Below, in pieces: positions 1-5,924 of a stretch of 7,014 nt of DNA (positions are counted from its first letter, which is position 1; each line of letters opens with the position of its first letter). The notes beneath the pieces were generated by a model, which did no database searches, had not been told where the DNA came from, and worked only from the letters and a program-made list of their open reading frames with translations. Location of the stretch: NCBI GenBank assembly GCA_021737445.1, contig JAIPDY010000171.1:1-7014 (forward strand). Reading direction: 5' to 3'. The DNA comes from Desulfotignum sp. Its GTDB lineage: Bacteria; Desulfobacterota; Desulfobacteria; Desulfobacterales; Desulfobacteraceae. Position numbers and translations under genes: made by a program.

Positions 1-350
1 TCGCCCTGGACGGCCCGGGTGTCAGGGAGGTGGTGGAAAACAACAAAAACGGGGTGCTGCTGCCTGCTGATGCACACCAGAAAGCGTTTTCCCAGGCAAT
101 CTGCGATGCAGCGTCAGATCCTGAAAAAATCTGTGCATGGCAGCAGCACGCAAGGCAAACAGCCCTGAAATTCAGCAGGGATGCCTGTGTCAATAGGCTT
201 TTAGACCTTTATGCAGCCGCCGTTTTTCAGGGCACTGCCAGGGCCGGGGCCGGTGACAAGGAACCCTGGGAAACATTCCTGCTGGCAATTCGAACCGAAT
301 GGGATCTGATCACTGAAAAAGCCCAATCTTTTGCCCGTACCGTCACCTGA
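1..350 (+). CDS. Glycosyltransferase, GT4-like, C-terminal fragment (5' end outside window)
   Basis: The reading frame is open from base 3 and ends at TGA 348-350, giving 115 codons. It begins in the segment PGVREVVENNKNGVLLP, which matches the end of the nucleotide-sugar binding domain of GT-B fold group 1 (GT4) glycosyltransferases: a Gly-containing turn, a REVV stretch with the glutamate usually near the donor sugar, then a NG-x-L-x-P loop. The helical remainder fits the usual C-terminal tail. These enzymes transfer a sugar from an activated nucleotide donor to a glycan, lipid or small acceptor in the cytoplasm. The acceptor-binding domain lies outside the window, so substrate cannot be judged. 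A GTG at 30 could be read as a start, but the family match continues upstream of it, so the gene is truncated by the window edge rather than short. The next gene starts 49 bp downstream on the same strand with no terminator visible between. Confidence 0.8.
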   Translation, partial: ALDGPGVREVVENNKNGVLLPADAHQKAFSQAICDAASDPEKICAWQQHARQTALKFSRDACVNRLLDLYAAAVFQGTARAGAGDKEPWETFLLAIRTEWDLITEKAQSFARTVT

Positions 351-386
351 TCCGTAAATTCATGAGAAGATCCCAAAAAAACAGGT

Positions 387-393
387 AAGGAGG
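387..393 (+). promoter_or_regulatory. Strong ribosome binding site of the PRC-barrel gene
   Basis: AAGGAGG lies 6 bp before the ATG at 400. It is a near-perfect Shine-Dalgarno sequence and fixes the start of the PRC-barrel gene. Confidence 0.85.
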
Positions 394-399
394 TATATC

Positions 400-1209
400 A
401 TGCACAGAAGCGCAAACGAAATAATTGGATATAAATTACATGCTGAAGATGACCATTTCGGCACATGTGAAGACCTGCTGTTTGATGACCGGTGGTGGAC
501 CGTGCGCCATATAGTGGCAAACACCGGAAACTGGCTCATCAGCCGCAAGGTCCTGGTATCACCCATAATGATTGACAGGCCTGACTGGCACACCCGTAGC
601 CTTTTTCTCAATGTGTCCAAAGAAGCGGTGGAAAACTGCCCGTCCCCGTCCAAAGATGAGCCTGTGTCCCGTGAACATGAAAAAAAGCTGTTCCAGTACT
701 ATGGGTATCCCTATTACTGGGCCGGGACCGGCCTGTGGGGACCGGCAACCTATCCGGCAGCAGTGGGGACCATTACTCCGGGCGGCGCAGCAGACAAAGA
801 TGAAGATCCTGATGATACAGACGGCAGTGAAAATAACCACCTGCGCTCTTTCAAGGAAGTTAAAGGATATTTCATCAAGGGATCAGACGGGGATATCGGA
901 CATGTGGAGGATTTTATTTTAGATGATGAAACCTGGGCGCTGCGGTATGTGGTGGTGGACACCCGGAACTGGCTGCCCGGCGGCAAAAAGGTGCTGTTGT
1001 CCCTGAACTGGGCAAAAACCGTCATCTGGGAGGATTCCACCTTTGAAATGGATCTGACTACCCAGGCCATTGAAAACGGCCCGGAATTTGATCCTGAAAA
1101 ACCGGTAAATATGGAGACGGAAACCCGCCTCTATGACTATTACGGCAGACCTTTTGAAAAAACCATTGACAAACATCTGCAGCAGCATATTGCCAATCCC
1201 TTTGTTTAA
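400..1209 (+). CDS. Tandem PRC-barrel domain protein
   Basis: This 269-aa soluble protein has no signal peptide or membrane segment. It is built from two copies of a PRC-barrel unit, a small beta-barrel named after the photosynthetic reaction centre H subunit and also found in RimM and in many bacterial proteins of unknown role. Copy A runs from about residue 4 to 104, copy B from about 150 to 251. Each copy shows G-Y, then G-x-x-E-D, D-D-x-x-W, a T-x-NWL segment, a K-V-L strand, an (A/E)xEN-x-P segment, and closes with YYG(Y/R)P (residues 100-104 and 247-251). Between the copies lies a Gly/Pro/Trp-rich piece (about 105-130) and an acidic stretch (about 131-145), probably a flexible linker. 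The ATG at 400 is preceded by an ideal ribosome binding site. The next gene begins 5 bp after the stop, so the two are almost certainly co-transcribed. The family is clear; the function is not. Such proteins are often thought to bind proteins or sit in stress-related operons. Confidence 0.9.
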   Translation: MHRSANEIIGYKLHAEDDHFGTCEDLLFDDRWWTVRHIVANTGNWLISRKVLVSPIMIDRPDWHTRSLFLNVSKEAVENCPSPSKDEPVSREHEKKLFQYYGYPYYWAGTGLWGPATYPAAVGTITPGGAADKDEDPDDTDGSENNHLRSFKEVKGYFIKGSDGDIGHVEDFILDDETWALRYVVVDTRNWLPGGKKVLLSLNWAKTVIWEDSTFEMDLTTQAIENGPEFDPEKPVNMETETRLYDYYGRPFEKTIDKHLQQHIANPFV

Positions 1210-1214
1210 CCGGG

Positions 1215-3524
1215 ATGATGATGCATAAATTATTAAAAAAATGGCTGCCATGGCGGTTTCTGATCAGACGGATGACAGGATTTTACGGGTTTCTGGATCC
1301 TGTCACCCTCATGGCCCGGCTGCGCCAGTTTGGCAAACCCTCTGAAGTGCAGGAACCCATTGAACTGCTCCGGGCCGGGCTCATCTTCCATGCCCGGGGC
1401 CTTGTCAACACACGGGCCATCCAATACAATCTTGACTGGGTCTGGCCCTTCTGGGTGGTAAAACAATTCACCCCTAATGATGCCTCTTTTATCCCCAGGG
1501 GATTTACCTTTTCCCATATCAATGCAAACCACAGGAACTGGACCGCAGTGGGCCATCCAGACCTTGCAGCCTACCCTGTCATTGACCCCAGGGGGCTTGT
1601 GACACCTTTGTTTGATGCATGGTCCATTGATGTGTGGCTCATGACTGAAGACAAAAAACTGCTGCTGCCGTCCCGGCAGCCCGGGGCGGTGCAGACGCTT
1701 GATCTGTCAGACGAACTGGCAGTCACAACTGTCACAGCCCAAAACAACCTGTCACTTGTGTGCACGGCCAGCGTGGCCATGGACAGCCCTGGAGGCCCGG
1801 CACTGCAGATGACCGCCAAAGGCAGCCTGCAAAACAATACCGGATGGCTTATTGTGTCCATACGGCCCTATAATCCGGAAGGCATCCATTTCATCGACCA
1901 TATCCGTTATAATGACAGCCGGTTTGTCATTAACCACACCCACGCGGTGCACTTTGAGACCGCTCCTGAAAAGGTGCTGTTTTCCACCTATGATCGCGGT
2001 GATGTGGCCCTGGAACTGGACCGGCCCCAGACGGAAAACCAGGCGGCATGCCCCATCGGCATGGCAACGGCAGCTGCGTTTTTCCCGGTTGGCGCCAATG
2101 ACACCACCCAAATTGATATCCAGGTGCCCCTGGATCAGGACACGGCCTTTGTATCTTCCGGCACCGGCCGGCCGGCAGTACCTGAATCACAAATTGTTTC
2201 ACAAACCGCAGCCCTGGCCATACCTGATGCCGGGTTTCAATTTCTGTATGATGCCGCTGTCAGGACCCTGCTGCTGTTAAGTGCGGATGAGGTGATTCCA
2301 GGGCCTTATACCTACCGGCGGTTCTGGTTCCGGGATGCCTGTCTGATGATGAATGCCATGCTGGGCCTGGGACTTGGCCAAAGATGCGAACGCCTGATCC
2401 AGGGATTTGAGAGCCGCCAGAAACTGAGCGGGTACTTCCAGTCCCAGGAAGGGGAATGGGATTCCAACGGCCAGGTGCTGTGGATTGCCCACCGGTTTAC
2501 CCAGTGCACGGGCCGGGTTTTTTCAGCATCTGTTTTCACATCCCTGATGAAAGGCGCCCGGTGGATCATGCACAAACGCTGCAGCAAAAGGGACGGCAAG
2601 CCCCACGACGGGCTGCTGCCGGCCGGTTTCAGCGCCGAACATCTAGGGCCCAATGACTATTATTTTTGGGATGATTTCTGGGGGGTTGCCGGACTCAGGG
2701 CAGCCGCAAAACTGGCAGAAAAACAGGGGACCGCTGCAGATCAGGATATGTTTGCGGCCCAGGCAACGGATTTTGAAACCTGCATTTTCACCTCCATAGA
2801 CCAGTCACCCGGGTATAAAAAACACCAGGCCATACCAGCATCGCCCTACCGCCGGATGGATGCAGGTGCTGTAGGATCTCTGGTTGCAGATTATCCTTTG
2901 CAGATCACCCCCCCCAACGATGCCGGGATCATGAACACCGTCTCCTATCTCATGGCCCATTGTTCGTTTGGCAATGCATTTTTCCAGGATATGATCCATT
3001 CAGGCATCAATATTTACCTGACCCTGGCCATGGCCCAGACCTTTTTGCGCAGCCGGGATACCCGGTACAAAGATTTGATCCACACGGTTGCTGATCTGGC
3101 ATCCCCCACAGGCCAGTGGCCGGAAGCCATCAATCCCCTTACGGGCGGCGGGTGCATGGGAGACGGCCAGCATGGCTGGGCTGCTGCAGAATGGGTCATG
3201 ATGATGCGCAGCCTGTTCATAAGAGAAGAAGGGAGTATGCTCATTCTGGGATCGGGTATTTTCCCGGAATGGCTGCAGCAGGACACCCCTTTGTCTTTTG
3301 GCCCTACCCTGGTACCGGGGGGCTTTGTCACCGTGACATTTGCCCGGTCACACAACGGCCTGGAACTGTTTCTCACCGCATCTGTCAAGGGCAGGCCCCT
3401 TGCCTGCAGGGCAGAAGTTCCAGGGTACGGCCCAAGGGATCTGGATACGTCACACGATTATTGTCTGCTTGAACCGGTTCATCCCCCTGATTCAGAAGCT
3501 TTTCCTGCCGCAGAGCTAAAATGA
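1215..3524 (+). CDS. Six-hairpin glycosidase-like protein (GH15/debranching-enzyme-like)
   Basis: This 769-aa protein has no signal peptide, so it probably acts in the cytoplasm. Residues about 50-330 look like a beta-rich N-terminal domain with many Trp residues. From about 340 to 690 the pattern fits an (alpha/alpha)6 barrel: YRRFWFRD at 367-374 (the W-x-RD motif typical of glucoamylase-type enzymes), EWDSNGQVLW at 414-423 (like the DGxGxxLW helix of bacterial GH15), FWDDFWG at 484-490, and WPE at 635-637 followed by a Gly-rich loop and H-G-W at 653-655. By analogy with GH15, E637 is a candidate catalytic base and D486/D487 lie where a general acid could sit; this is inference. The likely role is hydrolysis or transfer on alpha-glucans or related sugars, consistent with the glycosyltransferase upstream. 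Three tandem ATGs (1215, 1218, 1221) follow the PRC stop by 5 bp without a good ribosome binding site, suggesting translational coupling; the GGGA at 1212-1215 would best serve the third. It could be an uncharacterised glycoside hydrolase-like family or a non-catalytic relative. Confidence 0.8.
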   Translation: MMMHKLLKKWLPWRFLIRRMTGFYGFLDPVTLMARLRQFGKPSEVQEPIELLRAGLIFHARGLVNTRAIQYNLDWVWPFWVVKQFTPNDASFIPRGFTFSHINANHRNWTAVGHPDLAAYPVIDPRGLVTPLFDAWSIDVWLMTEDKKLLLPSRQPGAVQTLDLSDELAVTTVTAQNNLSLVCTASVAMDSPGGPALQMTAKGSLQNNTGWLIVSIRPYNPEGIHFIDHIRYNDSRFVINHTHAVHFETAPEKVLFSTYDRGDVALELDRPQTENQAACPIGMATAAAFFPVGANDTTQIDIQVPLDQDTAFVSSGTGRPAVPESQIVSQTAALAIPDAGFQFLYDAAVRTLLLLSADEVIPGPYTYRRFWFRDACLMMNAMLGLGLGQRCERLIQGFESRQKLSGYFQSQEGEWDSNGQVLWIAHRFTQCTGRVFSASVFTSLMKGARWIMHKRCSKRDGKPHDGLLPAGFSAEHLGPNDYYFWDDFWGVAGLRAAAKLAEKQGTAADQDMFAAQATDFETCIFTSIDQSPGYKKHQAIPASPYRRMDAGAVGSLVADYPLQITPPNDAGIMNTVSYLMAHCSFGNAFFQDMIHSGINIYLTLAMAQTFLRSRDTRYKDLIHTVADLASPTGQWPEAINPLTGGGCMGDGQHGWAAAEWVMMMRSLFIREEGSMLILGSGIFPEWLQQDTPLSFGPTLVPGGFVTVTFARSHNGLELFLTASVKGRPLACRAEVPGYGPRDLDTSHDYCLLEPVHPPDSEAFPAAELK

Positions 3525-4535
3525 AACAGTCAGGGCCAAAGACCCCACCACATGCCCCCTGGACTGGTGATCGAACTGTTCGGTCCTGAAAACATGGCGG
3601 TAGGTCAACTTGATTGTCTTATAGCTTACGGCAATACCTGTGGAAAATTCCGCAACAAACGGTTTTTTATCCACACTGTGGCTGCTTGAAAAGGTGTTGC
3701 CGTCCAGAAATATGTCACGCAGCACCACCCCTGCCCTGGCTCCGGCAAACAGATGCATGCCGAAGACAGGTATCCGGGGATAGTCCAGACCGGACACAGG
3801 TGCACTGACCCCGGCACCGGCACGGATCACGTCAGATCCGAAATCCATGGGAATATTGTACCCCACCCGGACCTCACCCCCGGCATCAGCGCCGGTTTTC
3901 ACATTTCCCAGGGTAACACCGGTGTGGGTGAGCAGATCATAGCACAGCCAATCTGTCAGCATCGCCCGGTGGGTGCGCCATTTGCGCTGCCAGGCAAACC
4001 CTAAGGCCACCTCATCATCCAGCTGGTTATCCCATCCCTGGGCTTCGGCAATATCCCTGAGATCATGGACGGTATTCTGGACCTGTTCCCCAAGGGCGGA
4101 AGGGCCCACCACCCCCAGGGTGATTTCAATGGTATCAAGCTTTGTTAAGGTTTTGCTGTGCAGGGCGATACCTGCATACAGATTCCCTGCATAGGGCCTG
4201 TCATCAGGCAGCAGTTTTGCGGCCCGGATGTCTGACGGGGTATAGATCTGATGGCCGAACAGCAGCCCGATATTGTGGGTGCTGCCTGGAACATGGGCAA
4301 ACGGGACTGCCCGGATCACAGGCAGGAACCATTGGGGCAGGCGGACATCATCTTTGTATCTCTTCAGATCCTTTGACAGCCAGGTCATCTGCAGGGCATT
4401 GGTATAATATTTGTCAGTATCGCCGAAAAGATCATTTTCATAAAAAACCTGGAAAGTCTGCAATCCGGCAGATTCCTCACACCAGGCCACAGAGGAGAGC
4501 AGCAGGATCAGTCCGGCTGCGAGTAATGTTTTCAT
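3516..4535 (-). CDS. lpxR: LpxR-family lipid A 3'-O-deacylase, outer membrane
   Basis: This 339-aa protein matches the LpxR family (DUF2219), outer-membrane beta-barrels that remove the 3'-acyloxyacyl chain from lipid A. Residues 1-19 form a Sec signal peptide: Lys at position 2, a Leu-rich core, likely cleavage after AWC. The segment VAWC is a poor lipobox, so a lipoprotein is unlikely. Family landmarks include YEND at 32-35, whose Asn-Asp corresponds to the active-site pair near the mature N-terminus of Salmonella LpxR; YYTN at 43-46; DDRPYAGNLYAG at 111-122; GVVGPSALGEQ at 141-151, followed by H157, the probable catalytic histidine; and GWDNQL at 167-172. The C-terminus ends in Phe after alternating hydrophobics, the usual outer-membrane assembly signal. 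The length fits full-length family members. An AAAGGGG run about 12 bp upstream of the ATG is a modest ribosome binding site. It lies 36 bp after the VTT-domain gene. Its 3' end overlaps the converging glycosidase-like gene by 9 bp. Confidence 0.9.
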   Translation of the reverse strand: MKTLLAAGLILLLSSVAWCEESAGLQTFQVFYENDLFGDTDKYYTNALQMTWLSKDLKRYKDDVRLPQWFLPVIRAVPFAHVPGSTHNIGLLFGHQIYTPSDIRAAKLLPDDRPYAGNLYAGIALHSKTLTKLDTIEITLGVVGPSALGEQVQNTVHDLRDIAEAQGWDNQLDDEVALGFAWQRKWRTHRAMLTDWLCYDLLTHTGVTLGNVKTGADAGGEVRVGYNIPMDFGSDVIRAGAGVSAPVSGLDYPRIPVFGMHLFAGARAGVVLRDIFLDGNTFSSSHSVDKKPFVAEFSTGIAVSYKTIKLTYRHVFRTEQFDHQSRGHVVGSLALTVSF

Positions 4536-4571
4536 CCGATTTCAATACCCCTTTTACTTGTCATCTCTATT

Positions 4572-5123
4572 TCACAATTTCATGATACGGCGGTATATGC
4601 CAAAAATTTTGCGCCGGAACAAAAAAATCGCCAGAATAATACCCCCTGCCACTGCCAGCAGCTTCACATCCCACTGCACCACTGCCCTTCCCATGATCAC
4701 AAAGGGAATCCCCATGATACCCTGGATCAGCCACGCGCACACCATGTAAGGGAAAAACCGGATGCCTGACAACGGCAGCAGATAATTTTTCAGGGCATAG
4801 CTGAGCCCTGGAATCACCATGAACAAAATGCCATACCCCAGGTGCCGGTTTTCCGGCATCCGGGGTATGGATACGCCGGTTTTTTCTGCCAGTTTCTGTA
4901 TCCATCGGCCGGCAACCTTCCGGGTGAACCAGAAGGAAACAACCAGATGCAGGGGGGTCACCGCCAGCATGATGACAACACCCCACACAGTTCCGAATCT
5001 AAGGCCCAGCAGGACCAGAAAGGGCGTGACAGGAAAACCCACAGCCGGCAGGACTGCATAGGGCAGCAGCAGCATTGCCGGATGGGCCTGGGACCCTGAA
5101 ATATGGGCCCAGAAAGCATCCAT
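4572..5123 (-). CDS. VTT-domain (DedA/TVP38-like) inner-membrane protein
   Basis: This 183-aa polytopic membrane protein has hydrophobic segments at about 17-40, 44-66, 97-118, 125-146 and 153-170. The first carries LPAVGFPVTPFLVLLG followed by R-F-G, the signature of the VTT (SNARE-associated Golgi) domain shared by DedA and TVP38/TMEM64 proteins. The second half has the matching IPG...KNYLLPLSGI element (104-121), probably the second re-entrant loop. Bacterial members are implicated in moving lipids such as undecaprenyl phosphate or phosphatidylethanolamine across the inner membrane and in envelope homeostasis. The arginine of the GRF-x-P element of classical DedA proteins is absent, so this belongs to a TVP38-like or more divergent branch. 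The ATG at 5123 has only a poor ribosome binding site, but no other start exists between the upstream in-frame TGA (5196-5198) and it, and starting at M17 would cut into the first membrane segment. It lies 72 bp after the 139-aa gene and 36 bp before lpxR. Confidence 0.85.
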   Translation of the reverse strand: MDAFWAHISGSQAHPAMLLLPYAVLPAVGFPVTPFLVLLGLRFGTVWGVVIMLAVTPLHLVVSFWFTRKVAGRWIQKLAEKTGVSIPRMPENRHLGYGILFMVIPGLSYALKNYLLPLSGIRFFPYMVCAWLIQGIMGIPFVIMGRAVVQWDVKLLAVAGGIILAIFLFRRKIFGIYRRIMKL

Positions 5124-5195
5124 ATCACTGCCATCGCCGCAAAAATGATATTCTATAAACCTGCATGAAAATCCCCCATGGCCGGTGAAAGCCTG

Positions 5196-5615
5196 TCAGC
5201 CGGAAAACTGCATAAACGGCACCGCTTCTTTGTACTCCTGTTCCTGGACCCTCTTTTGTTTGTCAGTGACAGGGTCTGATGCTGGAATCCATTGGTACGC
5301 TTTTATCTGTTTTGTATCAGAGGTGGGCAAAGAACAGCTCCTGGATCTGGGAAAGGGTCCGTCAGATGACTGAAACCTTGTCACCACAGCCTCATCCGGG
5401 CTGTCTTTTACCTCCACAATATCTTCCACATACACTGCCTGGATATCTTTAAACAGAGTATCCTGGATATCCTCTCTGATGGTCTGGATCCGCTGTTTAA
5501 ATTTTTGAAGTGCCAGTTCCGGGGTGCCGGCCTTCACCAGACAGGTAAAGTACCCATGCCGTTCCTGGCCAAAGCTGCTTATCTCATCAAATGAAAAATG
5601 TCCTGAATATAGCAT
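5196..5615 (-). CDS. Conserved-looking hypothetical protein, 139 aa, unknown function
   Basis: I do not recognise this protein. It is soluble: no signal peptide, membrane segment, cysteine cluster or known catalytic motif. The N-terminal half alternates strands and helices: residues 16-28 (GQERHGYFTCLVK) look like a strand, about 30-55 a charged amphipathic helix with ALQKFKQRIQ, and about 62-74 the strand VYVEDIVEVKD. This suggests a compact alpha/beta fold of about 75 residues. The second half is polar with a Ser/Pro/Arg-rich linker (about 84-100) and a Gln/Glu/Lys-rich tail. The gene is credible because it has a sigma70-like promoter, AAAGGAG 9 bp before the ATG, and codon use like its neighbours. 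It is first in a leftward series with the VTT-domain gene and lpxR, so an accessory role in envelope lipid handling is possible but rests on position alone. Confidence 0.8.
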   Translation of the reverse strand: MLYSGHFSFDEISSFGQERHGYFTCLVKAGTPELALQKFKQRIQTIREDIQDTLFKDIQAVYVEDIVEVKDSPDEAVVTRFQSSDGPFPRSRSCSLPTSDTKQIKAYQWIPASDPVTDKQKRVQEQEYKEAVPFMQFSG

Positions 5616-5624
5616 CCTGCAAAA

Positions 5625-5631
5625 CTCCTTT
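5625..5631 (-). promoter_or_regulatory. Ribosome binding site of the 139-aa gene
   Basis: On the minus strand AAAGGAG lies 9 bp before the ATG at 5615. It is a strong Shine-Dalgarno sequence and supports this start. Confidence 0.8.
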
Positions 5632-5645
5632 CATTGTTTGCACCT

Positions 5646-5675
5646 ATCTTAAATCAAAAGCCGTGTGCAGGTCAA
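5646..5675 (-). promoter_or_regulatory. Sigma70-type promoter driving the leftward genes
   Basis: On the minus strand TTGACC (5670-5675) is followed after 18 bp by TAAGAT (5646-5651). These match the -35 and -10 consensus at five of six and four to five of six positions. Transcription would begin near 5639, leaving a leader of about 24 nt that holds the ribosome binding site. The fit of promoter, leader and start codon makes this the best promoter candidate in the window. It would serve the 139-aa gene and possibly the VTT-domain gene and lpxR behind it. Confidence 0.65.
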
Positions 5676-5713
5676 ACTTTTGTTCAGGGGTTTGATTGGC
5701 GGTCGTCCAAAAT

Positions 5714-5752
5714 CTGCCGGATATCTTTTTTTTAAATCTTTTTGTCCGGCAG
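5714..5752 (+). repeat. Inverted repeat, 8-bp perfect arms around a T-rich loop
   Basis: CTGCCGGA (5714-5721) and TCCGGCAG (5745-5752) are exact reverse complements around a 23-nt T-rich spacer. The right arm shares CCGGC (5746-5750) with the downstream terminator-like hairpin, so the two RNA structures could not form together. Confidence 0.5.
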
Positions 5753-5773
5753 TGCCGGCCGCCGGTATTTTTT
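5746..5773 (+). terminator. Terminator-like hairpin with T-run upstream of the ABC1 kinase gene
   Basis: CCGGC (5746-5750) can pair with GCCGG at 5754-5758 (3-nt loop) or at 5761-5765 (10-nt loop). The second pairing is followed directly by TATTTTTT (5766-5773). In the + direction this resembles a short intrinsic terminator. No + strand gene ends nearby, so if real it would stop antisense or leader transcription. The stem is only 5 bp and CCGG words are common in this genome, so chance is a real alternative. Confidence 0.35.
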
Positions 5774-5843
5774 GCCGTAAAAGTTGAAGCACTGTGTTAA
5801 ACGTGTTATGGAACAGAACGGAAAATACAAACAGGAAAACATC

Positions 5844-5924
5844 ATGGCCGCAATACCCATTATGACAAGCTGGCAAAAAATAAAAATACAGATCAGGCAT
5901 AACAGGACTGGCCCATGGAACTGA
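5844..5924 (+). CDS. Possible leader ORF overlapping the ABC1 kinase start
   Basis: An ATG at 5844 preceded by AGGA at about 7 bp opens a 26-codon frame ending at TGA 5922-5924, 10 bp past the kinase start at 5915 in another frame. The peptide is basic (MAAIPIMTSWQKIKIQ..., ending GPWN). The same frame also opens at ATG 5808, without a ribosome binding site. If translated it could couple translation to the kinase gene. Frames this short arise by chance, so this is weak. Confidence 0.2.
   Translation: MAAIPIMTSWQKIKIQIRHNRTGPWN

Larger units (their letters stand above)
5616..5914. other. Divergent intergenic region between the 139-aa gene and the ABC1 kinase gene
   Basis: This 299-bp stretch separates two divergent genes. 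Its left quarter holds the leftward promoter and ribosome binding site. The centre (5714-5773) holds T-runs and GC-rich inverted repeats that resemble a terminator with a competing hairpin. The right third is AT-rich and holds a weak rightward promoter candidate (TTGAAG at 5784-5789, 17 bp, TATGGA at 5807-5812) and a very short open frame that runs into the kinase start. No tRNA or other RNA gene is recognisable. Confidence 0.6.

Noticed and set aside
30..350. A complete 106-aa gene starting at GTG 30
   Set aside because: The glycosyltransferase-like sequence continues in frame upstream to base 3, so this is the tail of a longer gene cut by the window.
1852..2280. A 142-codon + strand open frame inside the glycosidase-like gene
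   Set aside because: It lies wholly within a longer gene with clear family motifs, and its translation is rich in Pro, Arg, Cys and Trp as expected of an out-of-frame reading.
3527..3567. Imperfect inverted repeat CAGTC/GACTG just past the end of the glycosidase-like gene
   Set aside because: It lies within the lpxR coding sequence, has a large loop and a bulge, and lacks a T-run, so it does not qualify as a terminator.
4142..4585. A 147-codon + strand open frame opposite lpxR
   Set aside because: It is antisense to conserved LpxR motifs, has no good ribosome binding site, and its composition (many Arg, Cys, His) is that of a shadow frame.
4572..5123. Starting the VTT-domain protein at M17 instead of M1
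   Set aside because: M17 lies at the edge of the first membrane segment and has no better ribosome binding site than the first ATG.
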